The notes: generated from the sequence alone by a model not told the origin. A stretch of 64,000 nucleotides of DNA from Janthinobacterium psychrotolerans (GCF_001677885.1 NZ_LOCQ01000058.1:124001-188000), one strand, 5' to 3'; positions 45,118 to 53,942 are shown, counted from the stretch's first letter. A program made the numbers and translations.

Positions 45118-46809
45118 TTGCGCCAGCTGCTGACGACGGTTTTCCGCTTCCTGCTGCGCCATGCGCTGCAGTTCCTGCTGTTTATCGTGATCCTGCTGGC
45201 CGGGCGCCATCTGCTGGCCGAATGGCGCGAGTTCCAGGCCATCAGCGCCTCGGTCGGCATCTTGCGCGCGGCCGCCAGCACCGGCGAGCAGCATGGCGCC
45301 ACCCTGGCGCAAGCGGCCAGCACCCGCCTGGCCGCCCTGGAACACGCCTCGCAGGCCGCCGTCGAGGCGCGCCTGGCCAAGGTGCAGGCCCAGCGCGCCC
45401 AGCTGCACGCCCGACAAGCTGCGTCCCTGTTTACCCTGCCCTTGCCCGATGCGAGCCAGCTGGCCGGGCACGCGCGGCAGGAAGCGACGCGCCAGGTAGA
45501 GATCGAAGTGCTGGCGCAGGAAGCGCGCTATCTTGGCGCCTTGCAGGCGGCGCTGCGCGGCGACGATGCGCGCCAGCTGCTGGCGCGGCGGCATCGCGAA
45601 CATGTGCAGGCCTATGCCGCGCTGCAGGCCAATCTGCAACAGCAGCGCCAGCTCGAACTGGCCCACCCGCTGGCGGCGCACCTGCCGGGCAGTGCGGCAT
45701 ATGGACAAATGGCGCCGCTGGAACAACAGGAGGAACGCTTGCGGCTAGCCAATCTGGATGCTTATCAACAGTATCTGCTGCAGCGTGCGCGCACCAGCAA
45801 CGCCGTGCGGCCCGCACCGTTCGCCATCGATACACCGGCCCTGGAAAACGCGCTGGCGCCGCTGCGGCAAACCATCCGGACCAGCGAAGCGCGGCTGGCG
45901 CAACACTGGCTCGCCCGCTGGCGCGCGCCCGTGCTCGAGGTGATACCGATGGCCGCGCTGCTGGTGCTGTCGGCGATCCTGACGCCGCTCGCCATCAAGG
46001 CCTTTTTCTACTTTGTGCTCGCGCCGCTGGCGTCGCGCCTGAAGCCCTTGTCGATCGCCCACGAGCTGCGCCTCGATGGCGCGGGCGCCTGCCCGCCGCT
46101 GGCGCCACAATCGCGCATCTCCGGCGTGGCGCAGGCCTTGCTGCTGGCGCCGGGCGACACCATGCTGATTCATCCGGCCTACCTGCAGTCGTCACCGGTG
46201 GGAACGCGCAAGCGCACGCAGTGGCTGCTCGACTGGTCGTATCCGTTCACCAGCCTGGCCGCCGGCATGGCGGCCCTGACGCGCATCACCAGCAGCGAGC
46301 CGGCGTCGGTCACGCTGTCGGCCAGCGACGACCCGTTGATGGAAGTGTCGGTGCTGCACCTGCCCCCGGGTGCGGCGCTGGTGTTCCAGCCGCGCGGCCT
46401 GGCGGGTTTGATTTTTCACGGCCAGCAAAAACCGGCCATCAGCAGCCACTGGCGCCTGGCCAGCCTGCATGCGTGGCTGACCCTGCAGCTGCGCTTTATC
46501 GTGTTTCGCGGCCCCGTTACCCTGATCGTGCGCGGCACGCGCGGCGTGCGCATGGAGCCGGCCGGCCAGGGCCGCAGCATCAGCCAGGCCGCCACCCTGG
46601 GCTTTTCCACCGGCGTGCTGTATGCGACCGTGCGCAGCGAAACGTTCATTCCCTATCTGCGCGGCCAGCAGGCGCTGCTCAACGACCGTTTCGACGGCGA
46701 CGGCGTCTATCTTTACGAAGAAACCCCGCGCCACGGCAAGCAGCCGGGCAAGGTGGGCAGCTGGTTCGAAGGGTTCACGGACGCGGTGCTGAAGGTGTTC
46801 GGCATCTAG
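45118..46809 (+). CDS. Large membrane protein of unknown function, possible AIM24-like C-terminal domain
   Basis: 563 residues from the TTG at 45118. One membrane segment near 10-30 (LQFLLFIVILLAG), a long alanine/glutamine-rich helical region likely coiled coil (about 35-240), two close membrane segments near 280-315 (VIPMAALLVLSAILTPLAIK and AFFYFVLAPLA), then a beta-rich domain (about 325-555) with repeated short strands (GDTMLIHPAYLQSSP, GAALVFQPRGLAGLIF, GPVTLIVRGTRGVRME) that recalls the AIM24/trimeric beta-fold family. Domain match is weak. Function unknown; no partner nearby beyond the YecA-like gene. Terminator follows. Confidence 0.6.
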   Translation: MRQLLTTVFRFLLRHALQFLLFIVILLAGRHLLAEWREFQAISASVGILRAAASTGEQHGATLAQAASTRLAALEHASQAAVEARLAKVQAQRAQLHARQAASLFTLPLPDASQLAGHARQEATRQVEIEVLAQEARYLGALQAALRGDDARQLLARRHREHVQAYAALQANLQQQRQLELAHPLAAHLPGSAAYGQMAPLEQQEERLRLANLDAYQQYLLQRARTSNAVRPAPFAIDTPALENALAPLRQTIRTSEARLAQHWLARWRAPVLEVIPMAALLVLSAILTPLAIKAFFYFVLAPLASRLKPLSIAHELRLDGAGACPPLAPQSRISGVAQALLLAPGDTMLIHPAYLQSSPVGTRKRTQWLLDWSYPFTSLAAGMAALTRITSSEPASVTLSASDDPLMEVSVLHLPPGAALVFQPRGLAGLIFHGQQKPAISSHWRLASLHAWLTLQLRFIVFRGPVTLIVRGTRGVRMEPAGQGRSISQAATLGFSTGVLYATVRSETFIPYLRGQQALLNDRFDGDGVYLYEETPRHGKQPGKVGSWFEGFTDAVLKVFGI

Positions 46810-46819
46810 CCGCCGCCAA

Positions 46820-46861
46820 GAAAAAAACCGCCCACATCAGCCAAGACACGGGCGGCTTTTC
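46820..46861 (+). terminator. Terminator after the membrane protein gene
   Basis: CCGCCC (46828-46833) pairs with GGGCGG (46850-46855); a run of eight A precedes it and CTTTTC follows, so it can serve as a terminator on either strand. Confidence 0.6.
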
Positions 46862-46893
46862 ACGAGAGCGGCAAAATCCAATACTGCACGCCA

Positions 46894-47143
46894 CCCTACA
46901 CGCTGCAATGCCGTTCAGTTAGCTCGCCTACGCTGTCAGGAAACTCGCAAAACGGATTGAGGCCTCGGTCTCCAGCACAGGCCCACCGGGCCAAGCGGGT
47001 CCGAAAAATGTCGAGGGCAAGGCGCAGCGACGAAGACAGTACGCATGGTCGGCGAGGAGCTGCAACGCGGCCATCGGCATTTTCTCAGGCTCGCGTCTCC
47101 GGCCCGCCATTTTTACAATTGAACGGCATTACCTACACGTCGT
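46894..47143. repeat. Second copy of the MITE-like element (46907-47130)
   Basis: A 224-bp element starting AATGCCGTTCAGTTA and ending CAATTGAACGGCATT, an inverted pair with two differences. Its first 91 bases match the inverted complement of the element at 15873-16038 exactly; the middle differs, and both regain similarity at CGTCTCCGGCCCGCC near the other end. Flanking 13-bp stretches (46894-46906 and 47131-47143) agree at 9 of 13 positions in register with CCTACACG identical, consistent with a decayed target duplication. The right end falls 2 bp from the stop of the OPT transporter gene. It has no coding capacity. Confidence 0.85.
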
Positions 47144-49394
47144 CCTTTTTCTTCTCGCGCGCCACCACATACAACAGCACGATGATCACCGCATACGGCA
47201 GCAGCGACAGCGCGTCCGAACTGCCGCCCGCGTAGAACGGGTTGCCGTGTTCGGCCCAGTCGGCCATCATCTGGTCGAAGTGGGTCAGCACGCCGGCCGT
47301 GATGGCGATAATGATGCCGGCCAGCGCGCCGCCGGCGATATAGCCGGAAGCGAGCAGCACGCCCGAGCTGCGGTCGCCGGCCAGCTGGCGCTCTTCCTCG
47401 TTGAGTTTCGCATTATGTTCGAGCTGGTTGTTGCGGCGGTCGGCCAGCCAGCGGATCACGCCGCCGACAAAGATCGGCAGGGTCGACGACAGCGGCAGGT
47501 AGACGCCGACCGAGAATGCCAGCGAGGCGATGCCGGCCATTTCCAGCACCACGGCGATCATCACGCCGAACAGCACCAGCGTCCACGGCAGCTGCTGGTC
47601 CAGAATGCCCTTGATAATATAGGACATCAGCACGGCCTTCGGCGCATCGTATTTCTTCACTTCCGAGCCGTCCGGGCGCTTGTTGTAGGCACCGTTGATG
47701 CCCGGGTCGACCAGGTAGGCCAGCTGGCCGTCGTCCTTGACGAAATACTTGCCGGCCGGGCCGCCGACGGTGTCGGTCTTCTGCCAGACCTTGTAGGTAT
47801 TGCGGTCGGTTTCGGCCTGCGGGCCATGCAGCTCGCCCGTCGCCGTCAGCTTCGACACATCGACCGTCAAGCCTGGCGCCACCTGCGCGGCCGGCACGTA
47901 CACGGTGCTCGCTTCGTTCAGTTTCAGCAGGATCGGTCCGAGGATCAGCGCCGACGACAAGGCGCCGGCCAGGATCGCATACTGCTGCAGGCGCGGCGTG
48001 GCGCCGATCAGGTAGCCGGTCTTCAGGTCCTGCGAGGTGGTGCCGGCATTGCTGGCGGCGATGCAGACGATGGCGCCGACCGACAAGGCGGTCACGTAGT
48101 AGCGGCCACCGGTCCAGCCCATCAGCAGGAAGATCAGACAGGTAAACAGCAAGGTGGCCACCGCCATGCCCGAGATCGGATTCGACGAGGAACCGATTTC
48201 GCCGGTCAGGCGCGACGACACGGTGGCGAACAGAAAGCCGAACACCAGGATCAAGAGCGCACCGAGCACGTTCATGTGCAGCGGCGTGGCAAAGGTGATC
48301 ACGGCGATAATCGCCAGGCAGCCGATGATGACCCATTTGAGCGGGATATCCTGCTCGGTGCGCAGGGTGGCGTTGGCCTTGCTGCCCTTGCCCATGCCGG
48401 CCAGGCCGGCCGACAGGCTGCGCCAGATCATCGGCATGGCGCGCACCAGCGAAATGAGGCCACCGGCGGCGACCGCGCCGGCGCCGATATACAGCACATA
48501 GGCGCTGCGGATATCGTCGGCGCCCATCTCGCTGATCAACTTGGTGCCCGGCGAGAGCACGGTGGTGAGCTTGTCTCCAAAGAATTTGATCATCGGGATC
48601 AGGAGCAAATACGACAGCACGCCGCCGGCCGCCATGGTGGCGGCGATGCGCGGTCCGATGATGTAGCCGACGCCGAGCAGCTCGGGCGAAATCTCGGCGC
48701 CGATCGAGCCGGCTTTGAGCGGCGCGCCGAACTCCACGCCGGGCGTATCTTTCCAGCCCTTGAACGAGATATTGAACACTTTATACAGCAGGCCGACGGC
48801 AAAGCCGCCGAAGATGATCTTGGCGCGGCGCTTGGCGTCTTTTGCGGCGGCCGAATCGGACGCGATGCTCTCGCCGGCGGCGATGCGCGATTCGTCGGTG
48901 GCGGCGGCCTTGAGCACTTCGGCGCAGGCCGTGCCTTCGGGGAACTTGAGTTCCTTGTGCTGGTCGACGATCATGGTGCGGCGCATCGGGATCATCATCA
49001 GGATGCCCAGCAGGCCGCCCAGTACGCCAACCAGCATGACGCGCGAAATCTCCAGGTCGAAGCCCAGGATCAAAATCGCCGGCATCGTCACGCCCAGGCC
49101 GAAGGCCAGCGATTCGCCGGCCGAACCGGCCGTCTGCGTGATGCTGTTTTCCAGGATCGACGAATCCTTGCCGCCCACCTTCTTGGCCAGGCCGAACAGG
49201 GTGATCGCAATCACGGCGACGGGGATCGAGGCGCTGACGGTCAGGCCCACCTTGAGCACCAGGTACAGCGACGAGGCGCCAAAGACCATGCCCAGGACAA
49301 CGCCCATCAGCAGCGCGCGCAAGGTCATCTCGGGCAGCTGCGCGTCGGCCGGGATATACGGTTTCACGGTCGCCGGTATTGCATCTTTTGCCAT
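47133..49394 (-). CDS. OPT-family oligopeptide/metal-chelate transporter
   Basis: 753 residues, about 15 hydrophobic segments, of the bacterial OPT group: ASSLYLVLKVGLTVSASIPV, SSILENSITQTAGSAGESLA, IDQHKELKFPEGTACAEVLK-type TMIVDQHKELKFPEGTACAE, and NAGTTSQDLKTGYLIGATP. Such proteins import peptides or metal-siderophore-like chelates with protons. The ATG at 49394 is chosen since AAGGA lies six bases before it; an ATG at 49400 is too close to that site. Ends in a lysine/aspartate-rich tail (REKKKDDV). Transcribed away from PBP1A, 187 bp between. Substrate unknown. Confidence 0.9.
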   Translation of the reverse strand: MAKDAIPATVKPYIPADAQLPEMTLRALLMGVVLGMVFGASSLYLVLKVGLTVSASIPVAVIAITLFGLAKKVGGKDSSILENSITQTAGSAGESLAFGLGVTMPAILILGFDLEISRVMLVGVLGGLLGILMMIPMRRTMIVDQHKELKFPEGTACAEVLKAAATDESRIAAGESIASDSAAAKDAKRRAKIIFGGFAVGLLYKVFNISFKGWKDTPGVEFGAPLKAGSIGAEISPELLGVGYIIGPRIAATMAAGGVLSYLLLIPMIKFFGDKLTTVLSPGTKLISEMGADDIRSAYVLYIGAGAVAAGGLISLVRAMPMIWRSLSAGLAGMGKGSKANATLRTEQDIPLKWVIIGCLAIIAVITFATPLHMNVLGALLILVFGFLFATVSSRLTGEIGSSSNPISGMAVATLLFTCLIFLLMGWTGGRYYVTALSVGAIVCIAASNAGTTSQDLKTGYLIGATPRLQQYAILAGALSSALILGPILLKLNEASTVYVPAAQVAPGLTVDVSKLTATGELHGPQAETDRNTYKVWQKTDTVGGPAGKYFVKDDGQLAYLVDPGINGAYNKRPDGSEVKKYDAPKAVLMSYIIKGILDQQLPWTLVLFGVMIAVVLEMAGIASLAFSVGVYLPLSSTLPIFVGGVIRWLADRRNNQLEHNAKLNEEERQLAGDRSSGVLLASGYIAGGALAGIIIAITAGVLTHFDQMMADWAEHGNPFYAGGSSDALSLLPYAVIIVLLYVVAREKKKDDV

Positions 49395-49420
49395 GGACAT
49401 TCCTTATGAGGTATAAAGCA

Positions 49421-49446
49421 AAACAGCCCGGATTGGCGCCCGGGCT
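49421..49446 (-). promoter_or_regulatory. Terminator-like hairpin in the OPT leader
   Basis: On the minus strand AGCCCGG and CCGGGCT pair over an eight-base loop (49425-49446), followed by GTTTTG, then 25 bases later the OPT ATG. It could be an attenuator in the 5' leader or the terminator of an unseen short transcript. No riboswitch aptamer was recognised. Confidence 0.45.
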
Positions 49447-49531
49447 CTTGTTGAAGCCGTGACTATCGCACAGCCGCGTTTCCCTGAAAAGGTTTTTTGC
49501 GCGGACAGAGCCGCGCAAAGCCGGCGCGCTC

Positions 49532-49547
49532 ATGGTCTATAATCGCG
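49532..49547 (+). promoter_or_regulatory. Candidate -10 region of the PBP1A gene
   Basis: ATGGTCTATAATCGCG contains a consensus TATAAT (49538-49543). The same 16 bases occur before mfd (61955-61970). The spacing to the PBP1A start (TTG at 49582) leaves a leader of about 30 bases. No consensus -35 is present in either case. Confidence 0.5.
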
Positions 49548-49581
49548 GCCACCGTGCCCTGCACGCTCACGCGAGAATGTC

Positions 49582-51909
49582 TTGACTGCTAACCGATCCG
49601 GCTTCCCCTGGCCATCCCGCCGCGCCGTGGTGCGCGGCCTGCTCCTTGCCGGCTGCGCCGCCCTGGCCTGCGCCATCGGGATGGCTGCTTATCTGTTCCT
49701 GTATGTGAAACCGCGCCTGCCGGCGCTCGATGTCATCACCGACTACCAGCCCAAGATACCGCTGCGCGTCTATACGGCCGACCATGTGCTGATCGGCGAA
49801 TTCGGCGAGGAACACCGCGACTTCATGCCGATCGCGCAAGTGCCCGACATGATGAAGAAGGCGCTGATGGCCATCGAGGACAGCCGCTTCTATGAACACA
49901 ATGGCATCGACTTCGTGCGCGTCGGCGGCGCCGTGATGTCCAACCTGCGCCACGGCTTTGGCCACGGCGGCGGCTCCACCCTCACCATGCAGGTGGCGCG
50001 CAACTTCTTCCTCACGCGCGACAAGGTCGCCTCGCGCAAGCTCAATGAAATCATGCTGGCCCTGAAAATCGAGGCCGCCCTGTCGAAGGACCAGATCCTG
50101 GAACTCTACATGAACCAGGTCTACCTGGGCCAGCGCTCATTCGGCTTTGCCAGCGCGGCGCAGACCTATTTCGGCAAGCCGCTGGGCGAACTGTCGATCG
50201 CCGAAATGGCGATGCTGGCCGGCCTGCCGCAAAACCCCTCGCGCCACAACCCGATCAGCAATCCGAAACGCGCACACGCGCGCCAGCAGCTGGTATTGAA
50301 GCGCATGCGCGAGCTCGATTACATCAGCGACGGCCAGTACCAGCAGGCGCTGAAACAGCCGCTGCGCTACAACACGCGCGGCAGCCAGGGTTTCGACACG
50401 CACGCCGAATACGTGGCCGAACTGGCGCGCCAGGCGGTGTTCGCGCAGTACAAGGAAGACAGCTACACCAAAGGCATCAGCGTCTACACCACCATCCTGA
50501 AAGCCGACCAGGATGCGGCCTACGCGTCGACCCGCCGCAACGTGATCGCCTATGACCAGCGCCATGGCTATCGCGGCCCTGAAACCTTCATTGAACTGCC
50601 GCCCGAGCCCGAACTGCGCGACGACGCCATCGACGCCGCGCTGCAAAAGCGCCCCGACAGCGACGGCCTGGTCGCCGCCGTCGTTACCGACGTGGCCAAC
50701 GGCAAGGTGACGGTCGACACCGGCGACGGCGAAGCGAAAGTCATTACCGGCGCCGGCCTGCGCTTCGCCGGCCCTGCCTTGTCCGCCAAAGCGGCGGCCG
50801 GCATCAAACTGCGCCCGGGCGCCGTAATCCGGGTCAGCAAGGATGCGAAAGACAACTGGGCCATCACCCAGGTGCCGCTGGTGGCCGCCGCTTTCGTCTC
50901 GCTCGACGCCGACACCGGCGCCTACCATGCGATGGTGGGCGGCTTCGACTACAACCTGCAAAAGTTCAATCACGTCACGCAGGCGTGGCGCCAGCCCGGT
51001 TCGGCCATGAAGCCGTTCGTGTATTCAGCAGCACTGGAAAAAGGCTTTTCGCCGGCCACCCTGATCAATGACGTGCCACTGGAATTGCCGGCGGGCGGCA
51101 AGATCTGGTCGCCGCAGAATGACGACTTCAAGTTCGACGGCCCGATCACCATGCGCTATGCGCTGGCGCAGTCGAAGAACGTGGCCTCGGTGCGCATCCT
51201 GCGCGCACTGGGCGTGCCGTATGCCCACGAGTTTATCGAAAAATTCGGCTTCGACCCGGCACGCCAGCCGAACAACCTGACCATGGCGCTCGGTACCGGC
51301 TCGGTCACGCCGGTGCAGATGGCCGGCGCCTATGCGCTGTTCGCCAATGGCGGCCACCAGGTCGAGCCGTACCTGATCGACCGCATCGTCGACGCCAAGG
51401 GCGTGGTGCTGATGCAGACCAAGCCACCGGCGCCCGGCGACGACAAGACCCTGGCGCTCGACCCGCGCAATGCCTTCGTGATGGACAGCATGCTGCGCGA
51501 AGTGGCGCGTTCGGGCACGGGCGCGGGCGCCACGCGCAAGCTGGGCCGCAGCGATATCGCCGGCAAGACCGGCACCACCAGCGACGCCGTCGACGGCTGG
51601 TTCGCCGGCTACAGCGGCGGCATCGTGGCGGTGGCGTGGATGGGCTACGACGAACCGAAGTCGCTGGGCGGGCGTGAATTCGGCGCCACCCTGGCCATGC
51701 CGATCTGGATCGACTACATGCAAACGGCGCTGGCCACGCGTCCGCAGATCACGCGCGTTGCACCGCCCGGCCTGAGCCAGGTCGATGGGGAATGGATGTA
51801 TGACGAATTCATCGACATGAATGGCGTCAGGACGCTGGACATGGACACCGAAACGCCGACCGATCCGGCGGCGGTGCCGGAGGCGTTGCCGGTGGAAACC
51901 ACGCAATAG
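49582..51909 (+). CDS. mrcA: Penicillin-binding protein 1A (class A, bifunctional)
   Basis: 775 residues from TTG 49582. One membrane anchor (about 16-40). The glycosyltransferase (GT51) domain shows EDSRFYEHNGIDFVRVGG, GGGSTLTMQVARNFFL, ELYMNQVYLGQRSFGF; an OB-like insert follows (about 330-440); the transpeptidase domain carries SxxK as SAMK in RQPGSAMKPFVYS, SxN in AQSKNVAS and KTG in AGKTGTTSDAVDGWFAGY. It polymerises and crosslinks peptidoglycan at the periplasmic face. A short out-of-frame ATG TCT TGA overlaps the start region. The TTG is used because no ATG/GTG precedes the anchor. Confidence 0.95.
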   Translation: MTANRSGFPWPSRRAVVRGLLLAGCAALACAIGMAAYLFLYVKPRLPALDVITDYQPKIPLRVYTADHVLIGEFGEEHRDFMPIAQVPDMMKKALMAIEDSRFYEHNGIDFVRVGGAVMSNLRHGFGHGGGSTLTMQVARNFFLTRDKVASRKLNEIMLALKIEAALSKDQILELYMNQVYLGQRSFGFASAAQTYFGKPLGELSIAEMAMLAGLPQNPSRHNPISNPKRAHARQQLVLKRMRELDYISDGQYQQALKQPLRYNTRGSQGFDTHAEYVAELARQAVFAQYKEDSYTKGISVYTTILKADQDAAYASTRRNVIAYDQRHGYRGPETFIELPPEPELRDDAIDAALQKRPDSDGLVAAVVTDVANGKVTVDTGDGEAKVITGAGLRFAGPALSAKAAAGIKLRPGAVIRVSKDAKDNWAITQVPLVAAAFVSLDADTGAYHAMVGGFDYNLQKFNHVTQAWRQPGSAMKPFVYSAALEKGFSPATLINDVPLELPAGGKIWSPQNDDFKFDGPITMRYALAQSKNVASVRILRALGVPYAHEFIEKFGFDPARQPNNLTMALGTGSVTPVQMAGAYALFANGGHQVEPYLIDRIVDAKGVVLMQTKPPAPGDDKTLALDPRNAFVMDSMLREVARSGTGAGATRKLGRSDIAGKTGTTSDAVDGWFAGYSGGIVAVAWMGYDEPKSLGGREFGATLAMPIWIDYMQTALATRPQITRVAPPGLSQVDGEWMYDEFIDMNGVRTLDMDTETPTDPAAVPEALPVETTQ

Positions 51910-51922
51910 GTGGAAAAGTCGA

Positions 51923-52032
51923 GTAGGTCGGATTAGCGCTGCGCGCGTAATCCGACGCCACCGCAGGTGCCCGATGAAGCCAACAATGTTGTCGGATTAC
52001 GCGGGACCTGCGGTCCCGCTAATCCGACCTAC
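51923..52032. repeat. REP-like element with 16-bp terminal inverted repeats
   Basis: GTAGGTCGGATTAGCG (51923-51938) and CGCTAATCCGACCTAC (52017-52032) are exact inverses bounding 110 bp; inside lie further copies of the core TCGGATTA/TAATCCGA and a perfect stem GCGGGACC/GGTCCCGC (52000-52018). This core is common as a dispersed repeat in many proteobacterial genomes. Its right end is inside the TetR gene and supplies its last codons and TAA stop. Between two convergent genes it may also act as a bidirectional terminator. Confidence 0.85.
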
Positions 52033-52710
52033 CAGATACCCGCGCACCGTCCGCACCGTGCTGTCGGCAAAGTCATCGACGCTGACCTTGGCCGCGCGGT
52101 ACTTCCAGCGTTTCACATACCAGTCCTGGAACAGCGCCAGGCAGTGCGAGGCGAGCATGGTGGGGTCGCCCTGCGGCTGCGGGCGGATTTCAAGAATGGT
52201 CCTGGCCAGCAAGGCCTGCACATACAACTCCGACTGCTTGGCCATGCTGCGCTGCTCGACCTGCAGCACGCGCGAATCCATGTACACAAAATAAAACCAG
52301 GGCTGCAGGATTTCGGACAGGTAGATCGACGAGCGTATCATCGCCTCCAGGCGGTCGAGCGGCGACTTGACGTCGACGAACAGCTGCGGCAAGGCCTGCG
52401 TGGCGTGGCGCACCACGTCTTCGATCATTTCGGCCAGTTGGTCCTTGCCGGTGATATAGCCATACAGGCCACCCATCGACAGCCCCGTTTCACGGCACAG
52501 GTCGCGCAAGCTCATGGCGCGAAAGCCGACGTCGTTGGCCAGCCTGAAGGTGGCGCCGAAGATGCGTTCGAGGTTTTCCAGCGCGGGCTTGCGGCGCTTG
52601 ACGCCGATGCGGCCCGCGTGGCGGTCGAGGATGTATTCCCAGATATTGACGCCATCCAAAGGCGTCATCTGCTGGAACTGTTCAAAGTTGAAATGGGTCG
52701 ACAAGTGCAT
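51997..52710 (-). CDS. TetR-family transcriptional regulator
   Basis: 237 residues from the ATG at 52710. The N-terminus is longer than usual (DNA-binding domain about 50-100: LENLERIFGATFRLANDVGF, SLRDLCRETGLSMGGLYGYI), followed by a TetR C-terminal ligand-binding domain (IRSSIYLSEILQPWFYFVYM). The last 11 residues (GRISGTAGPA and the one before) come from an inserted REP-like repeat, so the native C-terminus was probably replaced. It is divergent from the secreted lipase; two palindromes lie between them. Likely a repressor of the lipase gene; inducer unknown, perhaps a fatty acid or alkanol. Frame is otherwise intact. Confidence 0.88.
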   Translation of the reverse strand: MHLSTHFNFEQFQQMTPLDGVNIWEYILDRHAGRIGVKRRKPALENLERIFGATFRLANDVGFRAMSLRDLCRETGLSMGGLYGYITGKDQLAEMIEDVVRHATQALPQLFVDVKSPLDRLEAMIRSSIYLSEILQPWFYFVYMDSRVLQVEQRSMAKQSELYVQALLARTILEIRPQPQGDPTMLASHCLALFQDWYVKRWKYRAAKVSVDDFADSTVRTVRGYLVGRISGTAGPA

Positions 52711-52853
52711 TCCCAAAAGACAGTGTAAAAACGGCGCCGCCAGGTAGCGCAGGCTCGGCGGGGGCGCAAATCGGCCCTGATTATAGCGCAGCGAAATCGC
52801 GCCCAGTCTTTTCAATTTGACCATGCGGGTTAATCGCAACATCCCGACCTTTC

Positions 52854-52870
52854 ATATTGCAGTGCAATAT
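52854..52870. promoter_or_regulatory. 17-bp perfect palindrome in the TetR-lipase divergent region
   Basis: ATATTGCA-G-TGCAATAT, eight-base arms with one central base, 144 bp upstream of the TetR ATG and 145 bp upstream of the lipase ATG. Candidate operator. Confidence 0.55.
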
Positions 52871-52909
52871 CGAATTGGCAAGCCATTGCGGCACGACGGT
52901 GCTACATTT

Positions 52910-52933
52910 AATAGACCGAGCGCTCGCTATATT
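52910..52933. promoter_or_regulatory. Candidate TetR operator upstream of the lipase gene
   Basis: The centre GAGCGCTC (52918-52925) is a perfect palindrome and symmetry extends out with interruptions to AATA/TATT (52910-52913 and 52930-52933). Size and GC-rich core fit a TetR dimer site. It ends 82 bp before the lipase ATG, where a bound repressor would block the promoter. Confidence 0.55.
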
Positions 52934-53015
52934 AGTTGTCACGCAGATGGCGGCGGATGGCGGCGCCGGTACCGCTACAGCATCGACATTTCCCACAAAA
53001 AATATCGGAGACAAA

Positions 53016-53933
53016 ATGAAGACCCGCTTCTGGCAACTGCTGTCCACCCTCGTCCTGGCTTGCTGCATCGGCCTGCCCGCCACCGCCGGCGCCGCCGGCT
53101 ATACGCAAACCAGATATCCCATCGTGCTGGTGCACGGCCTGTTCGGCTTCGACAAGCTGGGCCCGGTCGAATACTTCTATGGCGTCCCCGCCGCCCTGCG
53201 CAGCGGCGGCGCCAGCGTCTACACGGTGACCGTGTCGGCCGCCAACAGCACCGAAGTGCGCGGTGAACAATTGCTGTCGCAGGTGCGGCAAATCCTCGCG
53301 GCCACCGGCGCGGCCAAGGTCAACCTGATCGGCCACAGCCACGGCGGGCCGACGGCGCGCTATGTCGCCTCGGTGCGGCCCGACCTGGTGGCCTCGGTGA
53401 CCAGCGTGGCGGGCGTCAACAAGGGCTCGAAAGTGGCCGACATCCTGGCCGGCAGCATCCCCCACACCGGCGCCGCGCTGGGCGACGCCCTCGCCGCGCT
53501 GATCGGCATCATTTCGGGCAACCAGGGCTTGCCGCAAAACGCCGGCGCGGCCATGGCGTCGCTGTCGACCGCCGGCTCGCTAGCTTTCAATACCCGCCAT
53601 CCGCAGGGCGTGCCGGCCACCGCCTGCGGCGAAGGCGCTTACCAGGAACGCGGCGTGCATTATTTTTCATGGAGCGGCGCCCAGCCCTACACCAATGCAC
53701 TGGACGTCGGCGACCCGGCGCTGGCGGCCATCAGCCTGGCCTTCGGCGGCGCAAAGAACGACGGCCTGGTCAGCAGCTGTTCCAGCCACCTGGGCAAGGT
53801 GATCCGCGACGACTACGCCATGAACCACCTCGATGAAGTCAACCAGTTCGTCGGCATCGTCAACCTGTTCGAGACCTCGCCCGTCACGGTGTTCCGCCAG
53901 CAGGCCAACCGCCTGCAGGGCCTGGGCTTGTAA
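53016..53933 (+). CDS. Secreted triacylglycerol lipase (foldase-dependent family I)
   Basis: 305 residues. A signal peptide (about 1-27, ending TAGA) precedes an alpha/beta-hydrolase: the oxyanion block PIVLVHGLFGFDKLG, the nucleophile elbow GHSHGG (Ser about residue 110), catalytic Asp in KNDGLVSSCSSHLG (NDG) and His in MNHLDEVNQ. Two cysteines (TACGEGAY and SSCSSH) form the disulfide known in Burkholderia and Pseudomonas family I lipases. Start chosen from the signal peptide; GGAG precedes it. It is followed 9 bp later by its steric chaperone. Export through Sec and type II secretion is expected. Confidence 0.93.
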   Translation: MKTRFWQLLSTLVLACCIGLPATAGAAGYTQTRYPIVLVHGLFGFDKLGPVEYFYGVPAALRSGGASVYTVTVSAANSTEVRGEQLLSQVRQILAATGAAKVNLIGHSHGGPTARYVASVRPDLVASVTSVAGVNKGSKVADILAGSIPHTGAALGDALAALIGIISGNQGLPQNAGAAMASLSTAGSLAFNTRHPQGVPATACGEGAYQERGVHYFSWSGAQPYTNALDVGDPALAAISLAFGGAKNDGLVSSCSSHLGKVIRDDYAMNHLDEVNQFVGIVNLFETSPVTVFRQQANRLQGLGL

Positions 53934-53942
53934 GGAGGCGCC

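Noticed and set aside
47247-49409. 720-codon plus-strand frame opposite the OPT transporter
   Set aside because: Same reasoning: biased composition, no domain, complete overlap with a well-supported gene.
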